Of a stretch of 64,000 nt of DNA, positions 9,056-18,347 are shown piece after piece. Under the pieces are notes generated by a model that saw only the letters and a list, made by a program, of their open reading frames with translations, did not search any database and was not told the origin of the DNA. Source of the stretch: Myxococcales bacterium (lineage in GTDB: Bacteria > Myxococcota > Myxococcia > Myxococcales > JAKAPL01); contig JAJXUD010000005.1 in assembly GCA_021783235.1 (NCBI GenBank), positions 35,364 to 99,363 on the forward strand, written 5' to 3'. The translations under genes were made by a program, and so were the position numbers. Within the stretch, counting starts at the first letter, position 1. Each line of letters starts with the position of its first letter.

Positions 9056-10534
9056 ATGGAGACGATCGCGAACCTCATCGACGGGCGCTGGCTGCCGGCA
9101 CGCTCGGGCAAGACGCAGATCACCGTGAACCCGGCCGACGCGCGCCGGCAGGTCGCGGTGGCGCCCGTCTCGGGCGTGGAGGAGATCGAGGCCGCGGTCG
9201 CCGCCGCGAAGCGGGCCCAGCCCGCCTGGGCGCGCACGCCGGTGCCGCAGCGGGGCGCGGTCCTGGCCCGGGCCGCGAGACTCCTCGAGGAGCGCAAGGA
9301 GGCGGTCGCCCGCGCCATGACGATCGAGGAGGGGAAGACCCTCGCCGAGTCGCGCGGCGAGGTCGACAAGGCGATCCGGCTGCTCGAGTTCACCGCGGGC
9401 GACGGCCGCCGCCCGATCGGCGAGGTCATCCCCTCGGAGATCGCCGGCACCTTCGCCTACACGACGCGCACCCCAGTCGGCGTCGTCGCCGCCATCTGCC
9501 CCTGGAACTTCCCGATCTGCATCCCCGTCTGGAAGCTCGCCCCCGCGCTCCTCGCCGGCAACGCGGCGATCTTCAAGCCCGCGACCGCGACCCCCTGGAC
9601 CGGCATGCTCGTCGCGAAGCTGTTCGAGGACGCGGGCGTGCCCGCGGGCGTGCTCGCCTTCGTCACCGGCCCCGGCGGCGCCATCGGCCAGGCGATCGTC
9701 GAGCAGCCCGAGATCCGCGCCCTCTCCTTCACCGGCAGCAACGAGGTGGGGCAGCGGCTCCACGCCGACGGCGCCCGGCTCGGCAAGAAGGTCCAGTGCG
9801 AGATGGGCGGCAAGAACGCCCTCGTCGTCCTGGACGACGCCGACGTCGAGCTGGCCGCGGCGGCCACGGTCCAGGGCGCCTTCGGATCGACCGGACAGCG
9901 CTGCACGGCCACCTCTCGGGCGGTGGTCGACCGGAGGCTCGTCGAGCCGTTCACGCGCCGCGTCGTCGAGCTCGCCCGCGCGCTGCGAGTCGGCGACGGG
10001 CTCGGCGCCGGCGTGCAGATGGGCCCCTCGGTGGACGAGCGGCAGATGAAGGTCGTCCTGTCGGGCATCGAGGCGGGCAAGCGCGAGGGGGCGAGGCTCC
10101 TCTGCGGCGGCGAGCGGCTCCTCGGGCCCGAGCACGAGCACGGCTTCTTCGTCGCCCCGACGGTCTTCGGCGGCGTGCGCGCCGAGATGTCGCTCGCCCA
10201 GGAGGAGCTCTTCGGACCGGTGCTCGCGATCCTCGAGGCCTCGGGCGACGACGAGGCGCTCGAGATCGCGAACGGCACCCGCTACGGGCTCACCGCCTCG
10301 GTCTACACGCGCGACCTCTCGCGGGCCCAGCGCTTCGCGGACGGCCTCGAGGCCGGCATGATCCACGTGAACAACCCCACCGTCGGCGGCGAGGCGCAGC
10401 TCCCCTTCGGCGGCGTCAAGGCCACCGGCGTCGGCGCCCGCGAGATGGGGCGGGCCGCCTGGGACTTCTACAGCGAGGTGAAGACGGTCTACGTCGACAC
10501 CACCGGCGCCGCGCGCCAGGGCAACCTGTACTGA
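9056..10534 (+). CDS. NAD(P)-dependent aldehyde dehydrogenase
   Basis: PWNFPICIPVWKLAPALLAGNA, SFTGSNEVGQ, FGSTGQRCTATSR catalytic Cys, EELFGPVLAI. Confidence 0.9.
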   Translation: METIANLIDGRWLPARSGKTQITVNPADARRQVAVAPVSGVEEIEAAVAAAKRAQPAWARTPVPQRGAVLARAARLLEERKEAVARAMTIEEGKTLAESRGEVDKAIRLLEFTAGDGRRPIGEVIPSEIAGTFAYTTRTPVGVVAAICPWNFPICIPVWKLAPALLAGNAAIFKPATATPWTGMLVAKLFEDAGVPAGVLAFVTGPGGAIGQAIVEQPEIRALSFTGSNEVGQRLHADGARLGKKVQCEMGGKNALVVLDDADVELAAAATVQGAFGSTGQRCTATSRAVVDRRLVEPFTRRVVELARALRVGDGLGAGVQMGPSVDERQMKVVLSGIEAGKREGARLLCGGERLLGPEHEHGFFVAPTVFGGVRAEMSLAQEELFGPVLAILEASGDDEALEIANGTRYGLTASVYTRDLSRAQRFADGLEAGMIHVNNPTVGGEAQLPFGGVKATGVGAREMGRAAWDFYSEVKTVYVDTTGAARQGNLY

Positions 10535-10545
10535 CGGCCGATCCC

Positions 10546-11283
10546 GTGAGCCGCGCGCCGCTCGCCCGGGGGGGCCGGAGCGCGCCCCGCGTGCGCCTGG
10601 TGCTCGTCCGGCCGCGGAACGCCGAGAACGTCGGCGCCGCGGCCCGGGCGATGAAGAACTTCGGCCTCTCCGACTGGGCCTTCGTCGCCCCCGCCTTCGA
10701 GGAGCTCGGGCCGGCGCGCAAGCTCGCGGTCCACGCGGGCGAGCTGCTCGACGCCGCCCGCGCGGTGCCGACCCTCGAGGAGGCGGTGGCCGGCTGCGGC
10801 TTCGTGGTCGCCACCGGTTCGCGCCGGCGCGAAGGGCGGCCGCGCCTCTCGCCGCGCGACTTCGCCCGCGAGGCCGTGCGCCGGGGCCTCGAGGCGCCCG
10901 TGGCCCTCGTCTTCGGCGGCGAGCGGAGCGGCCTCACGAACGCCGAGATGGACCGCTGCCACGCGCTGTCCGCGGCGCCCACCGACGAGGCGCAGCCGTC
11001 CCTGAACCTCTCTCAGGCCGTGCTGCTCTACGCCTACGAGCTGCGCGTCGCCGCGCTCGAGGCCGAGCCGCCTCCCCCCGCGCCGGGCCCCAGGCCCGCG
11101 CTCACCGAGGATCTCGCCGCGCTCGAGGCCGCCCTCGCCGCGGCGCTCCGGGCGAGCGGCTTCCTCGTCCAGCCCGGCCGCCACGCGAGCCGCGACCTCC
11201 TCGCCACCCTCGTCCGCGCCCGCCTCTCGGCCCGCGAGGCGCGGCTCTGGGAGAAGGCGCTGCGCTCGCTGGCGCGCGGCTGA
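10546..11283 (+). CDS. SpoU/TrmJ-family RNA methyltransferase
   Basis: RPRNAENVGAAARAMKNFGL, ALVFGGERSGLTNAEMDRCH, LNLSQAVLLYAYEL: motifs 1-3 of the TrmH/TrmJ SPOUT family. GTG start at 10546 in frame with the track ORF. Confidence 0.87.
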   Translation: MSRAPLARGGRSAPRVRLVLVRPRNAENVGAAARAMKNFGLSDWAFVAPAFEELGPARKLAVHAGELLDAARAVPTLEEAVAGCGFVVATGSRRREGRPRLSPRDFAREAVRRGLEAPVALVFGGERSGLTNAEMDRCHALSAAPTDEAQPSLNLSQAVLLYAYELRVAALEAEPPPPAPGPRPALTEDLAALEAALAAALRASGFLVQPGRHASRDLLATLVRARLSAREARLWEKALRSLARG

Positions 11284-11331
11284 AGAGCAGCGGGGACCCC
11301 GCCCAAAGGAGGGGACCCCGGCTGGGGCGGC

Positions 11332-12363
11332 TCACGGAAAGTCGCCCGCCGCGAAGAAGCTCGAGAGGTCGTTCGTCCCCGAATCCCCCGCGTGGCGGAG
11401 CCAGCCGTAGGGCTTGCCCGTCGTCGCGTCCTTCTGCGCCGGCGTCAGCCCGAAGATCTCCTGCATCGACCGCACCACCGAGCTGTGGCTCAGCACCGTC
11501 GCGTTGGCGTGGCTGCCGGTCAGAAACGAGGGGGCGGTCACGACGAAGGCCGGCTGAGCCGAGCCCGCGCCGACCGCGTTGCCGCAGCTGTCGCACTCGT
11601 CCCAGAGGATGAGGAGGAGCGCCCGGTTCGCGGGGTCGGTCACGTAGCTCACGACCTGCTGCACCGTCGAGTTGCCCGACAGCCAGCCGTCGCCGTCGGC
11701 CACCGTCCCGTCGTGCATGTCGTCGATGACGTTCGGCGTGATGAATGCGTAGTCGGGCAGCGTGCCCGAGGCGAGGTCCTGCGCGAGCTGGCCGAACGGG
11801 TAGACGTGCGCGAGGCAGGGGGCGCTCGTGGCGCTCGGGGGATCGCCCGCGACGTCCTGGAAGAAGACGTACGGTACGTGCCGCACCGCGAACTCGCCCG
11901 AGTCCCCGAGCGGGCAGGCGCCGGGCGGCATGTCCTCGGCGTACTCGCGCCAGCTCTTGCCGGCGTGATCGAGCAGGGTCGAGAGGTGCTCGGTGGTGGC
12001 GGTGCTGTTGCCGCCGCTCGGGTCGTTGTCGGTCGTGAAGGTGACGTCGCCGCAGTCGTTGCTGCCCGCCTCGAGCCAGACGTAGTTCGGCTCGCTCGGG
12101 TGGACCACGCTCTGGTAGGCGGTGGCGTAGCCGTACTGCTTCATGAGCGTGCCCGTGAGGTAGGGATCGGTCGTCCCCTGGTAGATGGCGGCCGCGCTCT
12201 GGTTCTCCATGAGGATCACGAAGACCCGCTGGAAGTTGCCCACCCCGCCGTCGGAGGTCCCGCCGGAGATGGCGCCGGACTGGACGGCCCTCGGGGAGCC
12301 GCAGGCGGCCGCGAGCGCGGCGGCGATCAACGTCGGGGAGATCCATCTCATGGGCGACCTCAT
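11332..12363 (-). CDS. Phosphoesterase-family (acid phosphatase/phospholipase C-like) lipoprotein
   Basis: Lipobox AAACG; VFVILMENQSAAAIY, HPSEPNYVWLEAG, LLILWDECD motifs of the PF04185-type family. Confidence 0.8.
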   Translation of the reverse strand: MRSPMRWISPTLIAAALAAACGSPRAVQSGAISGGTSDGGVGNFQRVFVILMENQSAAAIYQGTTDPYLTGTLMKQYGYATAYQSVVHPSEPNYVWLEAGSNDCGDVTFTTDNDPSGGNSTATTEHLSTLLDHAGKSWREYAEDMPPGACPLGDSGEFAVRHVPYVFFQDVAGDPPSATSAPCLAHVYPFGQLAQDLASGTLPDYAFITPNVIDDMHDGTVADGDGWLSGNSTVQQVVSYVTDPANRALLLILWDECDSCGNAVGAGSAQPAFVVTAPSFLTGSHANATVLSHSSVVRSMQEIFGLTPAQKDATTGKPYGWLRHAGDSGTNDLSSFFAAGDFP

Positions 12364-12460
12364 CGGGGGGCGAGCGGCCGAATGCTAGCACAGGAGGCAG
12401 GGCCCCCTTGACGCCTTCCCCGCTCCGGGCGCAGTCTCCGGCCGGTTTTTCACGAGGAGC

Positions 12461-13336
12461 GTGCGCATGGCGAGGATGGTTCGCGGGGGCCTCATCCAGG
12501 CGAGAAACCCCATCAACGACGAGGGGGCCGGCGTCGAGAAGATCAAGGCGGCGGCGCTGGAGCGCCACCTGCCGTTCATCGAGCAGGCGGCGAAGAAGGG
12601 GGTGCAGATCCTCTGCCTCCAGGAGATCTTCAACGGCCCCTACTTCTGTCCGGCCCAGACGCCGTTCTGGTACGACATGGCCGAGGAGGTCCCCGGGCCG
12701 ACCACCGAGAAGCTCGCCGCCTACGCGAAGAAGCACCAGATGGTCATCGTGGTGCCGGTCTACGAGCGCGAGATGGCCGGCGTCTACTACAACACCGCCG
12801 CCGTCCTCGACGCCGACGGCAAGTACCTCGGCAAGTACCGCAAGAACCACATCCCCCAGACCTCTGGCTTCTGGGAGAAGTACTATTTCAAGCCCGGCAA
12901 TTTGGGCTACCCGGTCTTCCAGACCCGCTACGCGAAGCTCGGCGTCTACATCTGCTACGACCGCCACTTCCCCGAAGGGGCGCGCGCGCTCGGCCTGGGC
13001 GGCGCCGAGATCGTCGTGAACCCCTCCGCCACCGTGGCGGGGCTCAGCCAGTACCTCTGGAAGCTCGAGCAGCCGGCGCACGCGGTGGCGAACGGCTACT
13101 TCATCGGCGCCATCAACCGCGTCGGCACGGAAGGCCCCTGGAACATCGGCAAGTTCTACGGCCACAGCTACTGGTGCGACCCACGCGGCCAGACGCTCGC
13201 CGAGGGCTCGGAGGAAGAGGACGAGCTCGTCGTCGCCGATCTCGACCTCTCGCTCATCGACGAGGTCCGCAAGACCTGGCAGTTCTTCCGCGACCGGCGG
13301 CCCGACAGCTACGGCATCCTCACGGAGAGCCGCTGA
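12461..13336 (+). CDS. Beta-ureidopropionase / N-carbamoyl hydrolase (nitrilase superfamily)
   Basis: Glu (LQEIFNGPYF), Lys (KYRKNHIP) and Cys (YICYDRHFPE) catalytic motifs. Confidence 0.9.
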   Translation: MRMARMVRGGLIQARNPINDEGAGVEKIKAAALERHLPFIEQAAKKGVQILCLQEIFNGPYFCPAQTPFWYDMAEEVPGPTTEKLAAYAKKHQMVIVVPVYEREMAGVYYNTAAVLDADGKYLGKYRKNHIPQTSGFWEKYYFKPGNLGYPVFQTRYAKLGVYICYDRHFPEGARALGLGGAEIVVNPSATVAGLSQYLWKLEQPAHAVANGYFIGAINRVGTEGPWNIGKFYGHSYWCDPRGQTLAEGSEEEDELVVADLDLSLIDEVRKTWQFFRDRRPDSYGILTESR

Positions 13337-14730
13337 TGAGGACCCTCATCGAGCACGGCACCGTCGTTGGCGCCTCCGACGCCTACGAGGCCGACCTCCT
13401 CGTCGAGGGCGAGAAGATCGCCCTCGTCGGCCAGGGTCTCGGCCGCTACCTCGAGAAGGTGGACCGGACGATCGACGCCAAGGGCAAGTACCTCCTGCCC
13501 GGCGGCATCGACGCCCACACCCACCTCGACATGCCGTTCGGCGGAACTAAGTCCGCGGACGACTTCGAGAGCGGCACCGTCGCGGCGGCCTGCGGCGGCA
13601 CCACCACCGTCATCGACTTCGCGATCCAGCCTCAGGGCGGCGCGCTCGCGGAGGGGCTCGAGGCCTGGCACCGGAAGGCCGAGGGGAAGGCGGCGATCGA
13701 CTACGGCTTCCACCTGATCGTCCGCGACGTGAACCCGCAGACGCTCGCGGAGATGGATCGACTGGTGAAGCACGAGGGGGTCACCTCGTTCAAGCTCTTC
13801 ACCGCCTACCCCGGCGTCTTCCTCGTCGACGACGCGCAGATCTTCCGCGCGATGCAGAAGACCGGCGAGAACGGCGGCCTCGTCTGCATGCACGCGGAGA
13901 ACGGGCCGGTCATCGACGTGCTCACGAAGCAGGCGCTCGAGAAGGGGCACGTCACGCCCAAGTGGCACGCGCTGACCCGCCCCGCGCGGCTCGAGGCCGA
14001 GGCGACGAACCGGGTCATCGCGCTCGCCGAGGTGGCCCACGCGCCCGTCTACATCGTGCACCTCTCCGCCGCGGAGGCGCTCGCCGAGGTGCGCGAGGCG
14101 CGCGACCGCGGCGTCGAGGCCTACGCCGAGACCTGCCCGCAGTACCTCTTCCTCTCCGACGACTCCTACGACGAGCCGGGCTTCGACGGCGCCAAGTACG
14201 TGATGAGCCCCCCCTTGCGCCCCAAGGGGAACGAGCGGGCGCTCTGGCAGGGGCTGCGGCAGGACGACCTGCAGCTCGTCTCGACCGACCACTGCCCCTT
14301 CTGCATGAAGGAGCAGAAGGAGCTCGGCAAGAGCGACTTCTCCAAGATCCCGAACGGCGCCCCCGGCCTCGAGACGCGCATGAGCCTCCTCTGGGACGGC
14401 GGCGTGCGGGCGAAGCAGATCGACCTCTGCCGCTACGTGCAGCTCACCTCGGCAGCGCCGGCGAAGCTCTTCGGCCTGTACGGCCGAAAAGGGACCCTCG
14501 CCCCGGGGGCCGACGCCGACATCGTGGTCTTCGACCCCGAGAAGAGGCTGACCCTCTCCGCGAAGACGCTCCACATGAACGTCGACTACAACCCCTACGA
14601 AGGCCGGCAGGTCACCGGCGCGCCCGAGACCGTCCTCTCGCGGGGAGAGGTCGTCGTCGAGGGCGGCCGGTTCGTCGGCAAGAAGGGGCGCGGCAAGTTC
14701 CTCCGGCGCGCCGCGCGGCAGGTGGGCTGA
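13336..14730 (+). CDS. Dihydropyrimidinase / D-hydantoinase
   Basis: GGIDAHTHLDMPFGGT, SFKLFTAYPG (carbamylated Lys), STDHCPF; start overlaps the preceding stop (TGATG). Confidence 0.92.
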   Translation: MRTLIEHGTVVGASDAYEADLLVEGEKIALVGQGLGRYLEKVDRTIDAKGKYLLPGGIDAHTHLDMPFGGTKSADDFESGTVAAACGGTTTVIDFAIQPQGGALAEGLEAWHRKAEGKAAIDYGFHLIVRDVNPQTLAEMDRLVKHEGVTSFKLFTAYPGVFLVDDAQIFRAMQKTGENGGLVCMHAENGPVIDVLTKQALEKGHVTPKWHALTRPARLEAEATNRVIALAEVAHAPVYIVHLSAAEALAEVREARDRGVEAYAETCPQYLFLSDDSYDEPGFDGAKYVMSPPLRPKGNERALWQGLRQDDLQLVSTDHCPFCMKEQKELGKSDFSKIPNGAPGLETRMSLLWDGGVRAKQIDLCRYVQLTSAAPAKLFGLYGRKGTLAPGADADIVVFDPEKRLTLSAKTLHMNVDYNPYEGRQVTGAPETVLSRGEVVVEGGRFVGKKGRGKFLRRAARQVG

Positions 14731-14733
14731 GCC

Positions 14734-16401
14734 GTGTCCACGCGAGCCCTCGCGGCGGTGAGCTGCCTCGTCGCCCTCGCCGCCTGCTGCAAGACCACGG
14801 TTCCCGCGCTGCCCGACGGCGGGCGAGGCGCGAGCGGCGGCACGACCGGGGACGCGAGCGGCGGCACGACCGGGGGAGGCGCCACCAGCGCCGGGGCGAG
14901 CTGCGGCCTCAACTCGGAGATCTGCGGCGGCCAGTGCGTCGTCACGCTCACCGATCCGGCGAACTGCGGCGGCTGCGGCCACGCCTGCGCCGCGGGGCAG
15001 GTCTGCGCGGTCGGCGTCTGCGGCTCGCCCGCCTCGTGCCCGCTGACGACCACCGCCTGCAACGGCAGCTGCGCCGACCTCTCCACCGACGACGCGAACT
15101 GCGGCGCCTGCGGCCACGCCTGCCCCTCGGGACAGGGCTGCGCCATGGGCTCCTGCGTGAAGGCCGTGGGCCTCACCGGCCAGACGCCCGCCTGTCCAAA
15201 CGGCGGTCCGCCCATCGTGGTGCAGGACGGCGACGCCGGCGTCTGCACGGGCAGCGTCGCCCAGGTGACCTTCCGCTGGGCGCTCTGCGCCTGCGACCAG
15301 GTGAACGACAACGGCGCGCTCGCCACCGACGCCTTCGACAGCCAGAAGGGCCCCTACGACGGCGGCCCGGGCGGCGCGGTGGGCGCGAACCAGTCGTTCG
15401 GCGTCAACGGCGCGGTCGGCGTCGGCGGCTCGCTCTGGGTCGCGGGGACGGGCGGCGTCACGCTGAACTCGACCGGCTCCGCGGTCGGTCTCGAGCTCCA
15501 CTCGGGCGGGATCTTGACGTCGAACGGCCAGCTCGGCGTCGGCTCGAACGCCTTCGTGGACGGCGACGTCTCGGGCCAGGTGAGCGTCGGCGGGACGCTC
15601 TACGTGCCCGCGGGCGCGAGCGTGGGACCACAGGTCACCGAGAGGGGCATCGTCCGGGGAGCCGTCGCCGTGCCGCCGCCCTGCGACTGCGCCGCCTCCG
15701 AGCTGCTCGACCTGCCGGCCATCGTCGCCGACGGCGAGGCGCACAACGACGACCAGACCGTCGGGCTCGACCCCACGGTCTTCGACGGAACGAACCAGCC
15801 CCTGCGGCTCGACCTGCCCTGCGGCCGCTACTACCTGTCGGCGGTCACCACCAACGGCGTCGCCGCCATCGGCGTCCACGGCCGCACCGCGGTCTTCGTG
15901 GGCGGCGACGTCGCGCCCAACGGCGGCCTCGTCTTCACGCTCGACCCGGACGCGACGCTCGACGTCTTCGTGGGCGGCTCGATCTCGGTCAACGGCGGCT
16001 CGTCCTTCGGCTCGACGATCGTGCCGGCGCAGACGCGCGTCTACGTGGCGGGCGACGCGAGCTTCAACGGCAGCTCGGTCTTCGCGGGCAACTTCTACCT
16101 GCCGACGGCGAGCGTCGCCCCGAACGGCGACTTCACCCTCTTCGGCTCGATCTTCGCGGGCAGCTACGCGGACAACGGCACGACCACGATCCACTACGAC
16201 AGCGCCATCCTGTCGGCCGGCTCGGAGTGCGGCACGGCCGCGGACGGCGGCAGCGACGCCGGGGCCCCGAGCTGCGCGAGCTGCCGCGACTGCGGCAACC
16301 AGGCCTGCGTGAACGGCGCCTGCGGCGCCTGCCGCGCCAGCGCCGACTGCTGCGCGCCGCTCGTCTGCACGAACGGCGTCTGCACGCAGGGTTTCGAGTG
16401 A
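14734..16401 (+). CDS. Cys-rich lipoprotein with NCGxCGHxC repeats and a Gly/Ser-rich beta-helix-like region
   Basis: GTG start 4 nt after dihydropyrimidinase; lipobox AAC; repeats NCGGCGHACAAGQVC / NCGACGHACPSGQGC; repetitive GGSxSVNGGSSF segments; Cys-rich C-terminus. Confidence 0.7.
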   Translation: MSTRALAAVSCLVALAACCKTTVPALPDGGRGASGGTTGDASGGTTGGGATSAGASCGLNSEICGGQCVVTLTDPANCGGCGHACAAGQVCAVGVCGSPASCPLTTTACNGSCADLSTDDANCGACGHACPSGQGCAMGSCVKAVGLTGQTPACPNGGPPIVVQDGDAGVCTGSVAQVTFRWALCACDQVNDNGALATDAFDSQKGPYDGGPGGAVGANQSFGVNGAVGVGGSLWVAGTGGVTLNSTGSAVGLELHSGGILTSNGQLGVGSNAFVDGDVSGQVSVGGTLYVPAGASVGPQVTERGIVRGAVAVPPPCDCAASELLDLPAIVADGEAHNDDQTVGLDPTVFDGTNQPLRLDLPCGRYYLSAVTTNGVAAIGVHGRTAVFVGGDVAPNGGLVFTLDPDATLDVFVGGSISVNGGSSFGSTIVPAQTRVYVAGDASFNGSSVFAGNFYLPTASVAPNGDFTLFGSIFAGSYADNGTTTIHYDSAILSAGSECGTAADGGSDAGAPSCASCRDCGNQACVNGACGACRASADCCAPLVCTNGVCTQGFE

Positions 16402-16424
16402 CATCCGACACGCACAGGAGACCG

Positions 16425-17888
16425 ATGCCCATGACCGGCGCCGAAGTCGTTGCGAAGCAGCGCGAGTTCGTCTTTCCCGCGGTGACCCACTACTACGCGG
16501 AGCCGCTCGTGCCGGTGCGGGCCGAGGGGCTGTACGTCCACGCCGCCGACGGCCGGCGGTACCTCGACTTCTTCGGCGGCATCCTCACGGTCTCGGTGGG
16601 CCACTGCCACCCGAAGGTGCTCGAGAAGACGATGGAGCAGATGAAGAGGCTCCAGCACCTCTCGACGCTCTACCCGCAGGAGCCGATGGTCGCGCTCGCC
16701 GAGAAGATCGCCGGGTTGGCCCCACAGCCGAAGCTCGAGGGGGCGACCGAGGGCGCGGGGGCGCTGGGGGCATCGGAGGACCACAGGCCGCCGAAGCCCG
16801 AGGGAGGGCGGCTGAGCCCGACCGAGGGCGCGGGGGCACGGGGGGCATCGGAGGACCGCAGGCCGAAGGCCGAGGACCGCACGGGCCCCCCGATCCGATG
16901 GAAGAGCTTCTTCACGAGCTCGGGCACCGAGGCGAACGAGATGGCGGTGATGACCGCGAAGCTCGCCACCGGGACCACCGACATGATCGCGCTCCGCCAC
17001 AGCTACGGCGGCCGAGCCACGCTCGCCATCAACATGATGGGGCACGCCGGCTACCGGGTGATGCCGAGCCAGCTCCCCGGCATCAAGCACGCCCACGCCC
17101 CCTACTGCTACCGCTGCGACTTCGGCCTCAGCTACCCCGACTGCGGGCTGCGCTGCGCCAAGGACGTCGAGACGCTCATCCAGACCGAGACGAACGGCAA
17201 GGTGGCCTGCCTCATCGCCGAGCCGGTCATGGGCGTCGGCGGCTTCATCACGCCGCCCAAGGAGTACTTCCAGGAGGTCGTGCCGATCGTCCGCAAGTAC
17301 GGCGGCCTCTTCATCGCCGACGAGGTGCAGACGGGCTGGGGGCGGACCGGCGGTCGCTGGAACGGCATCGAGCACTTCGGCGTCGTGCCGGACGTCCTCA
17401 CCTACGCGAAGGGGCTCGCGAACGGCGCCCCCATCGGCGTCACGCTGGCGCGCGCCGAGGTGGCCGACCAGTTCAAGGCGCTCACCATCGCGACCTTCGG
17501 CGGCAACCCCGTCAGCATGGCGGCGGGGCTCGCGACGATCGGCGTCATCGAGGAGGAGAAGCTCCTCGCGAACTGCGAGACCGTGGGCGCCCAGCTGCGC
17601 GGACGGCTCGTCGAGCTGGCCGAAAAGTACCCGGCCATCGGCGACGTGCGCGGCCTCGGGCTCATGCAGGCGATCGAGCTCGTGAAGGACCGCCAGTCGA
17701 AGGAGCCCGACGCCGCGGTGACGGGCCGCTTCCTCGAGGCCTGCCGGCGCGAGGGGCTGCTCGTCGGCAAGGGCGGCCTCTACGGCAACGCGGTCCGGAT
17801 CGCGCCGCCGATGACGGCGACGAAGGGCGACGTCGACGAGGCGGCGAAGCTGATGGATCGCGCGCTCTCGTCGGCCGTACGGGCGTGA
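16425..17888 (+). CDS. Class III PLP aminotransferase, AGXT2-like (beta-alanine/3-aminoisobutyrate transaminase candidate) with an internal repetitive insert
   Basis: SFFTSSGTEANEMAV, PYCYRCDFGLSYPDCGLRC, IADEVQTGWGRTG, TYAKGLANGAPIG (PLP Lys). Confidence 0.9.
   Translation: MPMTGAEVVAKQREFVFPAVTHYYAEPLVPVRAEGLYVHAADGRRYLDFFGGILTVSVGHCHPKVLEKTMEQMKRLQHLSTLYPQEPMVALAEKIAGLAPQPKLEGATEGAGALGASEDHRPPKPEGGRLSPTEGAGARGASEDRRPKAEDRTGPPIRWKSFFTSSGTEANEMAVMTAKLATGTTDMIALRHSYGGRATLAINMMGHAGYRVMPSQLPGIKHAHAPYCYRCDFGLSYPDCGLRCAKDVETLIQTETNGKVACLIAEPVMGVGGFITPPKEYFQEVVPIVRKYGGLFIADEVQTGWGRTGGRWNGIEHFGVVPDVLTYAKGLANGAPIGVTLARAEVADQFKALTIATFGGNPVSMAAGLATIGVIEEEKLLANCETVGAQLRGRLVELAEKYPAIGDVRGLGLMQAIELVKDRQSKEPDAAVTGRFLEACRREGLLVGKGGLYGNAVRIAPPMTATKGDVDEAAKLMDRALSSAVRA
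16744..16865 (+). repeat. Two 47-bp direct-repeat cores at 75-bp (25-codon) spacing inside the aminotransferase ORF
   Basis: CGACCGAGGGCGCGGGGGC..GGGGGCATCGGAGGACC.CAGGCCG at 16744-16790 and 16819-16865; translated as TEGAGAxGASEDxRP twice. Confidence 0.9.
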
Positions 17889-17895
17889 GGGGCCG

Positions 17896-18324
17896 GTGAG
17901 AGCCCTCGGCCCGGCCTCGATCTTGCCCTTCCTCCTCGCCGTCGCCTGCTCGGGCGGCAGCCCGGGAGCGACTGGCGGGGGCTGCGTCGACGGCGGGAGC
18001 TGCCCCGCGATCTCCTGCGCCTGCGGCTCCGAGACGATCGACTCGTTCTGCCTCTGCGAGGGCGGCACCGGCCCGAACGGCTGCCTGCCCGGCGGCGTCT
18101 GCGCGACCCAGGCCGACTGCAGCTCGGTCTGCGCCCAGGCGGGCGGCGGCCCCTCGACGGACGGAGGGAGTTCGGGCGGCCAGGGCGGCAGCGGCGGCCA
18201 GCCCTGCTCGTCCAACGCGAGCTGCCCGAGCTACCCCTGCGGCTGCGACGGCGGCACGCAGAGCTTCCCGGGCGCCTGCCTCGCGGGAAGCTGCGCCACC
18301 ACCGCCAACTGCGGCCCCTGCTGA
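17896..18324 (+). CDS. Cys-rich lipoprotein
   Basis: GTG start; ILPFLLAVACSGG lipobox; Cys/Gly-rich mature region. Confidence 0.65.
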   Translation: MRALGPASILPFLLAVACSGGSPGATGGGCVDGGSCPAISCACGSETIDSFCLCEGGTGPNGCLPGGVCATQADCSSVCAQAGGGPSTDGGSSGGQGGSGGQPCSSNASCPSYPCGCDGGTQSFPGACLAGSCATTANCGPC

Positions 18325-18347
18325 CGGTTCCGGCGGGCGCTCGGCCT

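Noticed and set aside
11290-11319. GCGGGGACCCCGC and repeated GGGGACCCC between convergent genes as a bidirectional terminator
   Set aside because: Stems are short with almost no loop and no U-tract; not supportable from sequence alone.
14734-16401. Annotation as tryptophan synthase alpha chain
   Set aside because: NCGxCGHxC modules in Myxococcota are often mislabelled this way; there is no TIM-barrel or TrpA motif here.
13309-16404. 1031-aa minus-strand ORF opposite dihydropyrimidinase and the lipoprotein
   Set aside because: Ala/Arg/Val/Gly-rich antisense frame; plus-strand products have clear catalytic motifs.
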